Below are positions 56,817 to 64,000 of a stretch of DNA of 64,000 nucleotides, piece after piece. How positions within the stretch are numbered: the first letter of the stretch is position 1; the number at the start of each line of letters is the position of its first letter. The DNA is taken from contig NZ_VCKX01000005.1 of NCBI RefSeq assembly GCF_005889725.1, forward strand, positions 1 through 64,000. The letters are read 5' to 3'. The translations under genes were made by a program, and so were the position numbers. The notes under the pieces were generated by a model, which was not told where the DNA came from, searched no databases, and saw only the letters and a list, made by a program, of their open reading frames with translations. This DNA comes from Nonomuraea zeae (GTDB taxonomy: Bacteria > Actinomycetota > Actinomycetes > Streptosporangiales > Streptosporangiaceae).

Positions 56817-57455
56817 TCAGGCCCCGGGGATGGAGGGACCCGTCTGCAGCGACCCCGCGGGCTCGCTGTAGCCGATGCTGATCAGGCGGTCCCCGTCGAA
56901 CGTGAGCGTGGTGAGACTGGCCAGCGCGCACTGCCTGCGCCTGGGGTCGTGCCAGAGCCTGCGGCCCTCCGCGGCGCTCCTGATCGCCCAGATCGGGAGC
57001 TGGTGGCTGACCAGGACGGCCTCGTGCCCGCGCGCCGCCGCCCTGGCGTCGTCGATCACCGAGCGCATGCGCTTGACGATGACCGGGTACGGCTCGCCCC
57101 AGGACGGGCGCAGCGGGTTCCAGAAATAGCGGTAGTTGCGCGGGTTGCGGAGCACGGCGAGCCCCTGGCCGATCATGCGACCCTGCAGCAGGTTCCCCGC
57201 CTCGATCAGGCGGTTGTCCTGGACGATGTCGAGCCCGAGCTTCTCGGCCAGCGGGGCGGAGGTCTCCAGGGCTCGTTCGAGCGGCGAGCTGTACAGGGCG
57301 ACGATGTCACGGCCGCTGACGGCCTTGGCGACCGTCTCGGCCATGAGCTGACCTGTCTCGGACAGGTGGTAGCCGGGCAGCCTGCCGTACAGGACGCCCT
57401 CGGGGTTGTGCACCTCACCGTGGCGCAAAAGGTGGACGACGGTGGTTTCAGCCAT
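56817..57455 (-). CDS. Histidine phosphatase (phosphoglycerate-mutase-like) family protein
   Basis: 212 residues from ATG 57455. The phosphate-binding VHLLRHGEVHNPEG is at residue 7-20, SSPLERALETSAPLAE at about 56 and the second catalytic histidine in AVLVSHQLPIWA (about 148). It lies 82 nt upstream of the cytochrome c maturation genes, a conserved actinobacterial arrangement. Substrate unknown. Confidence 0.9.
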   Translation of the reverse strand: MAETTVVHLLRHGEVHNPEGVLYGRLPGYHLSETGQLMAETVAKAVSGRDIVALYSSPLERALETSAPLAEKLGLDIVQDNRLIEAGNLLQGRMIGQGLAVLRNPRNYRYFWNPLRPSWGEPYPVIVKRMRSVIDDARAAARGHEAVLVSHQLPIWAIRSAAEGRRLWHDPRRRQCALASLTTLTFDGDRLISIGYSEPAGSLQTGPSIPGA

Positions 57456-57555
57456 GGTGTGGCACAGCCTATCCGCTCGGATGCGTCATGCGGCCGGAGC
57501 CCGCCCCTGTGGGCAATTCGGGCGTGGGTAAAGTCTGGCCCCGGAAGGAGCCTTC

Positions 57556-58413
57556 GTGAGTCTCTGGGCACTCGTTCTCATCCTCGTCGCCGCCGTGGCC
57601 CACGCCTCCTGGAACGTGCTGAGCAAGAAGGCCGCCCAGGCCGACCACGTCGTCTTCCTCTGGCTGGTCGCCGTCGCAGCGGCGATCGTCTGGAGCCCGC
57701 TGTTCGCCGGGTTCCTGCTGGTCACGGGTACCGTGCCGAGCCGGCTGGACCTTTTGGTCGCCGGCGGCAGCACGCTGCTGCACCTGGGCTATTTCGTGCT
57801 GCTCCAGCGCGGGTACGGCACCGGCGACCTGTCGGTCGTCTATCCCGTCGCGCGTGGCACGGGCCCGATGCTGGCCAGCCTGGTCGCGGTGCTCTTCCTC
57901 GGCGAGCGGCCGTCGCCCGCGGGCGTGGCGGGGATCGTACTGGTGGGCCTGGGCGTGTTCCTGCTCAGCGGCGGCCTGTCGCGCGGCGCGCTCGAAGGGG
58001 TGGTGCCCGGGCTGGTCGTGGGGTTGTTCATCGCCGGCTACACGGTCTGGGACTCGCAGGTGGTGAGCGCGTTCGCCGTGGCGCCGTTGCTGCTCAACTA
58101 CCTCGGGGAGGTCGGGCGCTCCCTCGCGCTCACGCCCTTCGTGCTGGGGGCGCGGCGCAGGCTGATCGTCCCGGTGTGGCGGGAGCACCGGTTCCGGGTG
58201 CTGGGCGCGGCTGTGCTGATCTTCCTGTCGTACCTGCTGGTGCTGATCGCGTTCACGATGGCCCCGGTGACCGTGGTGGCGCCGGCCCGCGAGATCAGCG
58301 TGCTGATCGCGGTCGTGCTCGGCGGGCGGCTGCTGGCCGAGGGCGATCTGCCGCGCCGGCTGCTGGCGGCCGCGGTGATCCTCGGCGGCGTCGTCGCCAT
58401 CGCGCTGGGCTGA
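57556..58413 (+). CDS. EamA/DMT family transporter
   Basis: 285 residues from GTG 57556 with AAGGAG 5 nt upstream. Ten hydrophobic helices in two EamA halves (about 1-135 and 150-285). Diagnostic bits: VAHASWNVLSKKAA at the N terminus and YPVARGTGPMLASL (about 95). It ends 9 nt from the convergent LysR gene. Substrate unknown. Confidence 0.9.
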   Translation: MSLWALVLILVAAVAHASWNVLSKKAAQADHVVFLWLVAVAAAIVWSPLFAGFLLVTGTVPSRLDLLVAGGSTLLHLGYFVLLQRGYGTGDLSVVYPVARGTGPMLASLVAVLFLGERPSPAGVAGIVLVGLGVFLLSGGLSRGALEGVVPGLVVGLFIAGYTVWDSQVVSAFAVAPLLLNYLGEVGRSLALTPFVLGARRRLIVPVWREHRFRVLGAAVLIFLSYLLVLIAFTMAPVTVVAPAREISVLIAVVLGGRLLAEGDLPRRLLAAAVILGGVVAIALG

Positions 58414-58422
58414 CGCGGGGGC

Positions 58423-59343
58423 TCAGGACACCGCCCAGGCGTTCTCCTGGGACCTGCTCGCCTCGGCCAGCGCCTCGACCAGGGCCCTGATCGCGGGACG
58501 GCGTGCGGCGTCCGTACGCCACACCGCGTAGATGCGGCGCGACTGCCGCGGCCTGAGCGGGACGAGCCGCACGCCCTCCGGCACGCAGTCCCGGCCGAGC
58601 CGCGGCACGATGGCGCAGCCGAGGCCGGCCGCCACCAGGGCGAGCTGGGTCGGGTACTCGTCGGCCATGCAGGCGATCACCGGCTCCAGCGAGGCGTTGC
58701 GCAGCGTGAAGACCAGCCAGTCGTGGCAGACCGTGCCCGGCGTGGAGCTGATCCACAGCTCGCCGTTCAGCTCGGCCAGCTCCAGCTCCTTCCGGCCGGC
58801 CAGCGCGTGCCCGGCGGGCACCGCGACGTCGGCGACGTCGTCGAGCAGCGTGGCCTTGGACAGGCCGTCGGGCAGCGCCATGGGCCGGTTCAGCCAGTCC
58901 TGGATCACGCCCACGTCCAGCTCGCCCCTGGCGACCTCGCGCATGACCCGCTCGGGCTCGCGCTCGTTGAGCTGCACCCAGAGGTCGGGATGGCGGGTCC
59001 TGAGCGTGGCGAGCGCGCCGGGCATGAGGCCGCGCACGGCGGTGGGGAACGCGGCGACGTTCAGGCGGCCGACGACCTCGCCGCGCAGCGCCTCGAAGTC
59101 CGCCTCCGCGGTCTCGACCAGGGCGAGGATCCGCTCGGCGTGCTCGGCGAGCAGCCCCGCCGCGTCCGTCAGGCGCACGCCGCGGCCGTTGCGCTCCATG
59201 AGCCGGGCCCCGGTCTCCCGCTCCAGCTTGGCGATCTGCTGGGACACGGCGGACGGGGTGACCATGAGCGCGTCGGCCGCCGCTCCGACCGACCCATAGA
59301 CGTGAACTGCGTGAAGTGCCTTGAGCCGGTTCAAGTCCAACAT
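58423..59343 (-). CDS. LysR family transcriptional regulator
   Basis: 306 residues from ATG 59343. Winged helix (LNRLKALHAVHVYGSVGAAA, LMVTPSAVSQQIAKLERETG; 4-45) and a periplasmic-binding-like effector domain (about 90-295). Divergent from the small ORF and EamA exporter at 59417-60436, which it probably controls; the pair recalls ArgP/ArgO-type or cysteine-exporter regulation. Effector unknown. Confidence 0.93.
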   Translation of the reverse strand: MLDLNRLKALHAVHVYGSVGAAADALMVTPSAVSQQIAKLERETGARLMERNGRGVRLTDAAGLLAEHAERILALVETAEADFEALRGEVVGRLNVAAFPTAVRGLMPGALATLRTRHPDLWVQLNEREPERVMREVARGELDVGVIQDWLNRPMALPDGLSKATLLDDVADVAVPAGHALAGRKELELAELNGELWISSTPGTVCHDWLVFTLRNASLEPVIACMADEYPTQLALVAAGLGCAIVPRLGRDCVPEGVRLVPLRPRQSRRIYAVWRTDAARRPAIRALVEALAEASRSQENAWAVS

Positions 59344-59353
59344 GTAAGCCAGT

Positions 59354-59366
59354 CTAAATGGTTTAG
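59354..59366. promoter_or_regulatory. Putative LysR binding site
   Basis: CTAAA (59354-59358), TGG, TTTAG (59362-59366): perfect inverted repeat with the T-N11-A-like spacing of LysR boxes, 11 nt from the regulator's start and 50 nt from the divergent small ORF. Confidence 0.55.
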
Positions 59367-59416
59367 CGTAGAAAGTCTCGCTTGTCGTTCACTGTGTAGC
59401 AGACGAAAATAGATGC

Positions 59417-59527
59417 ATGAGAATCATCAAGGAAAAGAAGCAGCAGCAGAGCTCGCCCTCCTACCTGAGGACCCTGGCCGAGCAGGCTCGCGAGCAGCGG
59501 ATCCGCTACCAGAAGCCCGCTCGCTGA
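59417..59527 (+). CDS. Small protein of 36 aa preceding the EamA exporter
   Basis: ATG 59417 to TGA 59527. The product is very basic (MRIIKEKKQQQSS then YLRTLAEQAREQRIRYQKPAR), probably one amphipathic helix. About 31 of 35 third codon positions after the start are G or C, as in real genes here. The GTG of the EamA gene follows the TGA without a gap, so translational coupling is likely. No Shine-Dalgarno sequence is visible. Confidence 0.55.
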   Translation: MRIIKEKKQQQSSPSYLRTLAEQAREQRIRYQKPAR

Positions 59528-60436
59528 GTGAGCCCCCGCCATCTCGCCCTCGCCGTCGGCCTCGCGGCCGTCTGGGGCTTCAACTTCGTGGTCATGCAGG
59601 TCGGCCTGCGGCACTTCCCGCCACTGCTGTACGCGGGAGTCAGGTTCAGCATGGCGGCGTTCCCCGCCCTGCTGTTCGTCGGGCGGCCCGGAGTCCGGTG
59701 GCGCTGGGTCGCCGGGGTGGCGGCCACCATCGGCGTCGGCCAGTTCGGCCTGCTGCTCGTGGGCATGCGAGCCGGCATGCCGGCCGGGCTGACCTCTCTC
59801 GTCCTGCAGACGCAGGCGCTGTTCACGGTGTTGTTCGCGGTGACGCTGCTCAAGGAGCGGCTCACCGCCCGTCGCGTCCTCGGTCTGGCCGTCGCCTTCT
59901 GCGGCCTCACTCTGGTCGCGCTCGACTTCGGGGTGTCGGGACCGCTCGGCGCCTTCGCACTCTGCGTGGCCGCGGCGGCCGCCTGGGGGCTGGGCAACGT
60001 GGTCCAGCGCCGGGCCGCGCCGCCCGACTCGCTGCGCTTCATGGTGTGGGTGAGCGCCTTCTCCGCGCCCCCTCTCCTGCTGATGTCCTTCCTGCTGGAG
60101 GGCACGCCGGTGCTGAGCTCGCCGCTGGAGGGCTGGCTGTCGCTGCTCTACGTGGCCTTCATCTCCACGCTGGGCGGGTTCGGCGTCTGGGGCTGGCTGC
60201 TGCGCCGCTACGACGCCTCGACCGTGGCGCCGTACACGCTGCTCGTGCCGGTCTTCGGCATGTCGTCGGCGGCGCTGGTGACCGGCGAAGCGCTCTCCTG
60301 GCTGGAGGTGCTCGCGGCGGCGCTCATCGTCTGCGGCGTCCTGTACGCCGGCTCCAGGCCCCGCCGCGGCCCGCTCACCCCAGGGCGGCCGCGGCCGCCT
60401 TCGCGGCTGCCGGGAGCGCTTCAGCGACGCGGCTGA
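59528..60436 (+). CDS. EamA family exporter (amino-acid metabolite type)
   Basis: 302 residues from GTG 59528, ten helices in two EamA halves. N terminus [20 protein letters not shown] and [20 protein letters not shown] resemble E. coli EamA (YdeD, O-acetylserine/cysteine exporter), and the divergent LysR gene fits that theme. The last 62 nt (Arg/Pro-rich tail) overlap the convergent hemL gene on the other strand. Confidence 0.9.
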   Translation: MSPRHLALAVGLAAVWGFNFVVMQVGLRHFPPLLYAGVRFSMAAFPALLFVGRPGVRWRWVAGVAATIGVGQFGLLLVGMRAGMPAGLTSLVLQTQALFTVLFAVTLLKERLTARRVLGLAVAFCGLTLVALDFGVSGPLGAFALCVAAAAAWGLGNVVQRRAAPPDSLRFMVWVSAFSAPPLLLMSFLLEGTPVLSSPLEGWLSLLYVAFISTLGGFGVWGWLLRRYDASTVAPYTLLVPVFGMSSAALVTGEALSWLEVLAAALIVCGVLYAGSRPRRGPLTPGRPRPPSRLPGALQRRG

Positions 60437-61667
60437 GCGCCTCGTCGTCGTGCGCGGCCGACAGGAACCACGCTTCGTACGCCGACGGCGGCAGATAGAC
60501 GCCCTGGTCGAGCATCGCGTGGAAGAACGCGGTGAACACGGCGGTGTTCTGGGTCTTGGCCTCGGCGAAGTTCGTCACCTCCGCGTCGGTGAAGAAGATC
60601 GAGAACAGGCTGCCCGCCCGCTGCAGCCGGTGCGGCACCCCGGCGGCGCTGAGCGCCTCGGACGCGCCCCGGCCCACCGCCAGCGAGGCCGCGTCCACCC
60701 GGGCGTAGGCGTCGTCGTCCAGGGCGCGCAGCGTGGCCAGCCCGGCCGCGCACGCCAGCGGGTTACCCGACAGGGTGCCCGCCTGGTAGACCGGGCCCTC
60801 GGGGGCGAGAAAGGCCATGACGTCGGCCCGGCCGCCGAAGGCCGCCGTGGGCAGGCCGCCGCCCATGACCTTGCCGAAGGTCATCAGATCGGCCTCGACC
60901 GGGTCCAGGCCGTACCAGCCGGACGGGGAGACGCGGAAGCCGGTCAGCACCTCGTCGACGATGAGCAGCGCGCCGTTGGCCGTGCACAGCTCGCGCAGGC
61001 GCGCGTTGAAGCCGTCGCGGGGCGGGACGACGCCCATGTTCGACGGGCACGCCTCGGTGATCACGCACGCCACGTCGGCGGCGGCGAAGGCCTCTTCGAC
61101 GGCTTCGACGGAGTTGTAGGGCAGCACGATCGTGTCCGCGGCCGACGCCCCCGTCACGCCCGGCGTGTCGGGCAGCCCGAACGTCACGACCCCGGACCCG
61201 GCCGAGGCCAGCAGCGCGTCGACGTGGCCGTGGTAGCACCCGGCGAACTTGATCACCTTCGACCGCCCGGTGAAGCCGCGCGCCAGGCGCACCGCGCTCA
61301 TCGTGGCCTCGGTGCCGGAGCTGACCAGGCGCACCTTCTCGACGGGCGCCACCCTGGCCACGATCTCCTCGGCCAGCTCGACCTCGCCGGGGGTGGCCGT
61401 GCCGAAGGAGAACCCGTGGGCCACCGCGCCGGAGACGGCCTCGACGACCGCGGGGTGGCGGTGCCCGAGGATCATCGGCCCCCAGGAGCACACGAGATCG
61501 ACGTAGCGGTTGCCGTCGGCGTCGGTGATGTAGGGCCCCTGACCGGAGACCATGAAGCGCGGCGTGCCGCCCACCGCGCCGAACGCGCGCACCGGAGAGT
61601 TGACGCCTCCGGGCACGACCTGACGGGCGCGGGCGAACAGGTCCTCGGAGTTCTGTGTACGGCTCAC
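60375..61667 (-). CDS. hemL: Glutamate-1-semialdehyde 2,1-aminomutase
   Basis: 430 residues from GTG 61667. A PLP-dependent class III aminotransferase making 5-aminolevulinate from glutamate-1-semialdehyde. [12 protein letters not shown] (about 18), [15 protein letters not shown] (about 118), [13 protein letters not shown] (about 240), the PLP lysine in [17 protein letters not shown] (about 268) and [10 protein letters not shown] (about 302). C5-pathway haem synthesis; the preceding genes hemA and hemC are not in this window. Confidence 0.96.
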   Translation of the reverse strand: MSRTQNSEDLFARARQVVPGGVNSPVRAFGAVGGTPRFMVSGQGPYITDADGNRYVDLVCSWGPMILGHRHPAVVEAVSGAVAHGFSFGTATPGEVELAEEIVARVAPVEKVRLVSSGTEATMSAVRLARGFTGRSKVIKFAGCYHGHVDALLASAGSGVVTFGLPDTPGVTGASAADTIVLPYNSVEAVEEAFAAADVACVITEACPSNMGVVPPRDGFNARLRELCTANGALLIVDEVLTGFRVSPSGWYGLDPVEADLMTFGKVMGGGLPTAAFGGRADVMAFLAPEGPVYQAGTLSGNPLACAAGLATLRALDDDAYARVDAASLAVGRGASEALSAAGVPHRLQRAGSLFSIFFTDAEVTNFAEAKTQNTAVFTAFFHAMLDQGVYLPPSAYEAWFLSAAHDDEALSRVAEALPAAAKAAAAALG

Positions 61668-61725
61668 CCGATCCAGGTTAGCCGGGCCGGGGACCGCTCC
61701 CCGGATCGGGCACGAGGAGGGTGAG

Positions 61726-62355
61726 TCAGTCGGCGAGCCATTCCAGGATGCGCAGCGGGTCGGGCAGCGGGCGGCCGTCCGGCGGCCGGAGCCAGGAGAC
61801 GGGCTGGCCCGTCGGAAGGGACGAGGGCGGCGCGAGGACATAGCTGTCGCGGCAGTGCCACCGCAGCCCCGGCGTGTCGTCGATGGTCGCGGGATCGCAG
61901 TCGAGCTGGCACGTCCACCACTCGTCCTCGTCCTCCGGGTTGCCGCGCGTGGCCACATAGAACAGGACCCGGTCGCCGTTGGCGGCGACCGGGCCTGGGT
62001 GCGCTTGCGCGGCGTCGATCCGGGTGAGTGCGGACAGCCCGGCGGCGAGCGGTACGTCGAAGACGTCGAACACGCGTCCGGTGGGCAGGATCACGTTGGC
62101 CTCGGGCTCGGCCTGCCACCAGCGCGTGAGCAGGGCGGCGTCCGTCGTGGCCTGCATGTGCCAGGCGGGGGACAGCGGATGGGCGCCGGGGTCGGGACAG
62201 CCGACCCGGTCGCAGGAGCACGCGCGCGGCCCCTGGAGCAGCGGGTAGGCCCCAGGCACGACGGGCCACCCCAGGCCGGCGTATTCGAGCACGGAGCCGA
62301 TTCGTGTCGGCCGCGACCGCTTTCTGGTACGCCGAACCAGTGGTACCCCCACCAT
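61726..62355 (-). CDS. Bifunctional DNA primase/polymerase N-terminal-like protein
   Basis: 209 residues from ATG 62355 with GGGAG 5 nt upstream. Resembles the prim-pol N-terminal domain: [17 protein letters not shown] (about 22), a cysteine pair [16 protein letters not shown] (about 46), [23 protein letters not shown] (split, about 78-100). The third motif lacks the DxD/DVD catalytic pair that active primase-polymerases carry (here FDVFDV), so catalysis is doubtful. It lies between hemB and hemL; a stand-alone version is common there in actinomycetes. Role unknown. Confidence 0.75.
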   Translation of the reverse strand: MVGVPLVRRTRKRSRPTRIGSVLEYAGLGWPVVPGAYPLLQGPRACSCDRVGCPDPGAHPLSPAWHMQATTDAALLTRWWQAEPEANVILPTGRVFDVFDVPLAAGLSALTRIDAAQAHPGPVAANGDRVLFYVATRGNPEDEDEWWTCQLDCDPATIDDTPGLRWHCRDSYVLAPPSSLPTGQPVSWLRPPDGRPLPDPLRILEWLAD

Positions 62356-62525
62356 GGTGTCTCCCGTCGAGTCCAAGTGCCTGAGGAGATCCCGGCCTCG
62401 GGCCGTGGGGCGGGCCGCGTTCAGCGGCTCACCGCGGAGTCTGCGCTACGCACCCGCGGGACACACCAGCACTTGTTATCGCACTCTAACGCACAGGCCA
62501 CAGGAGTTGACGGGAAACCCCTTGG

Positions 62526-63509
62526 TTAGAGCCGTCGCGCCACTTCCGTGGCCCAGTACGTCAGGATCAGGTCCGCCCCGGCCCGCTTGATCGCGACCAG
62601 CGACTCGGTGATCATCCGCTCCCTGTCCACCCAGCCGTTGGCGGCGGCGGCCTCGATCATCGCGTACTCGCCGCTCACCTGGTAGGCGGCCACCGGCACG
62701 TCCACCTCGGCGCGGAAGCTCGCGATGATGTCGAGGTAGGCCAGCGCGGGCTTGACCATGACCGCGTCGGCGCCTTCCGCCAGGTCCAGCCGGACCTCGC
62801 GCAGCGCCTCCTCCAGCGGCCCCGCGGGGTCCTGCTGATGGGTGCTGCGGTCGCCGAACTGCGGCGCGCACTCGGCGGCCTCGCGGAAGGGCCCGTAGAA
62901 GGCGGAGGCGTATTTGGCGGTGTAGGCCAGGATCGGCACGTTGCCGTGACCGGCACCGTCGAGGGCCGCGCGGATCGCGCCCACCTGGCCGTCCATCATC
63001 CCGCTCGGCGCCACCATCTGCGACCCGGCCTCGACCTGGGCCAGCGCGATCGACGCGTAGCGCTCCAGCGTGGCGTCGTTGTCCACGTCACCGGACGGCG
63101 TCAGGATCCCGCAGTGCCCGTTGTCGGTGAACTCGTCGAGGCAGGTGTCGGCCATCACCACGATGGAGTCGCCGACCTCGGCGTTCACGTCGCGCAGCGC
63201 CACCTGGAGTATCCCGTGGGGATCGTCGGCCGCCGAGCCGCGGGCGTCCTTGACCTCGGGGATGCCGAACAGGATCAGCCCGCCCACGCCGGCCTCCGCC
63301 GCCTCGTGGGCGGCCTTGCGCAGCGAGTCGCGGGTGTGCTGGACCACCCCAGGCATGGAGGCCACCGGCTGCGGCTCGGTGATGCCTTCCTTGACGAACA
63401 TGGGCAGGATCAGGTCCGCGGGGTGCAGCCTGGTGCCCGCCATCATCCGCCGCAGGGCGGGACCTCGGCGCAGCCGCCGGGGGCGGGCGACCGGATATTG
63501 CGCGCTCAT
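62526..63509 (-). CDS. hemB: Delta-aminolevulinic acid dehydratase (porphobilinogen synthase)
   Basis: 327 residues from ATG 63509, with AGAAGGAG 6 nt upstream and a 4-nt overlap with hemD. Condenses two 5-aminolevulinate to porphobilinogen. Schiff-base lysines in [16 protein letters not shown] (about 200) and [12 protein letters not shown] (about 250). In the metal loop, [17 protein letters not shown] (about 117), the middle zinc cysteine of E. coli HemB is an aspartate, leaving two cysteines. Confidence 0.96.
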   Translation of the reverse strand: MSAQYPVARPRRLRRGPALRRMMAGTRLHPADLILPMFVKEGITEPQPVASMPGVVQHTRDSLRKAAHEAAEAGVGGLILFGIPEVKDARGSAADDPHGILQVALRDVNAEVGDSIVVMADTCLDEFTDNGHCGILTPSGDVDNDATLERYASIALAQVEAGSQMVAPSGMMDGQVGAIRAALDGAGHGNVPILAYTAKYASAFYGPFREAAECAPQFGDRSTHQQDPAGPLEEALREVRLDLAEGADAVMVKPALAYLDIIASFRAEVDVPVAAYQVSGEYAMIEAAAANGWVDRERMITESLVAIKRAGADLILTYWATEVARRL

Positions 63510-64000
63510 TTGCCTCTCCTTCTGGCGCCCCGGCGGTTCTGTGAGGGCCGGCGCGGGGAGTCGCCCGCGGCCAGGGCCGCCTGGCGCTGCTTGGCTCCGA
63601 ACTCGGCCACCGCCGCGGCCAGGGCGGATGCGGATGGCTTGTCGGCCATGACGTCGACCCGGAGCCCGAACTCCTCGGCCGTCTTGGCCGTCTGCGGCCC
63701 GATGACCGCGATCACGGTGACGTTGTGTGGCTTGCCCGCGATGCCCACCAGGTTGCGCACGGTGGAGGAGGAGGTGAAGAGCACGGCGTCGAAGCCGCCG
63801 CCCTTGATCGCCTCGCGGATCGGCGCGGGTGGCGGCGCGGCCCGCACGGTGCGGTACGCGGTGACGTCGTCGCACTCCCAGCCCAGCTCGGTGAGCCCGG
63901 CCACCAGCGTGTCGGTGGAGATGTCGGCCCGCGGCAGCAGGACCCGGTTGATCGGGTCGAGCATCGAGTCGTAGGGCGGCCACTCGGCCACGAGCCCCTC
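63506..64000 (-). CDS. hemD: Uroporphyrinogen-III synthase (5' end off window)
   Basis: The last 165 residues are visible; the frame is open to the right edge. HemD-type segments: [23 protein letters not shown] (split), [26 protein letters not shown] and [21 protein letters not shown] basic tail of about 25 residues follows ([13 protein letters not shown]). In actinobacteria this domain is often the C-terminal half of a uroporphyrinogen-III methyltransferase/HemD fusion; the window is too short to tell. Confidence 0.92.
   Translation of the reverse strand, partial: EGLVAEWPPYDSMLDPINRVLLPRADISTDTLVAGLTELGWECDDVTAYRTVRAAPPPAPIREAIKGGGFDAVLFTSSSTVRNLVGIAGKPHNVTVIAVIGPQTAKTAEEFGLRVDVMADKPSASALAAAVAEFGAKQRQAALAAGDSPRRPSQNRRGARRRGK

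Overview
The window is chromosomal DNA from a high-G+C actinomycete. Evidence for this: strong G/C preference at third codon positions, many GTG starts, 4-nt ATGA/GTGA stop/start overlaps, a BldC-type regulator, a complete 14-subunit nuoA-N operon with menaquinone genes, and actinobacterial-style haem and cytochrome c maturation blocks. Gene content and order resemble Streptomyces/Streptosporangiales chromosomes; a Streptosporangiaceae (Nonomuraea-like) host is my guess and not proven. I see no tRNA, rRNA, CRISPR array, transposase or integrase.

Region 1 (1-10.75 kb, all minus strand) is a cell-surface polysaccharide cluster. Reading downstream: a polyprenyl glycosylphosphotransferase, rfbA, rfbB, rfbD, a membrane-anchored endonuclease/exonuclease/phosphatase-fold protein, a WecG/TagA glycosyltransferase, an uncharacterised helical-toroid-like protein, and a large secreted sugar-dehydrogenase-like protein carrying PKD, Fn3 and LamG modules that runs off the left edge. 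rfbC is not present here.

Region 2 (11-25 kb) is a patchwork of small regulatory and transport units: an EamA transporter/GntR pair with a recognisable operator, GNAT, VOC and MmcQ-like proteins, a frameshifted UROD/MetE-like gene, a MarR/GbsR-regulated ABC exporter with a perfect 21-bp palindrome in its promoter region, a MerR regulator with a divergent membrane protein, and an ECF sigma factor with a CU044_5270-type partner, preceded by a short leader peptide.

Region 3 (25.1-28.4 kb) is accessory. A GNAT gene lies between 23-bp direct repeats. An AAA/DUF4143 ATPase and a VapBC-like pair lie between two directly repeated msrA 3' ends, an arrangement resembling insertion at the 3' end of msrA.

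Region 4 (29-48.9 kb) is respiratory. menG is followed by a Rex-type operator, a geranylgeranyl-reductase-family protein (MenJ-like), nuoA to nuoN, and a polyprenyl diphosphate synthase. Complex I is thus bracketed by genes for making and modifying the menaquinone it reduces, under a putative NADH/NAD+-sensing switch.

Region 5 (48.9-64 kb) holds a secreted beta-propeller, BldC, a repeat-containing HExxH metallopeptidase-like protein with a small acidic partner, cytochrome c maturation System II (resA, ccdA, resB, ccsB), two EamA exporters (one behind a 36-codon small ORF and a LysR regulator), and haem genes hemL, hemB and hemD, with a primase-polymerase-like gene between hemL and hemB.
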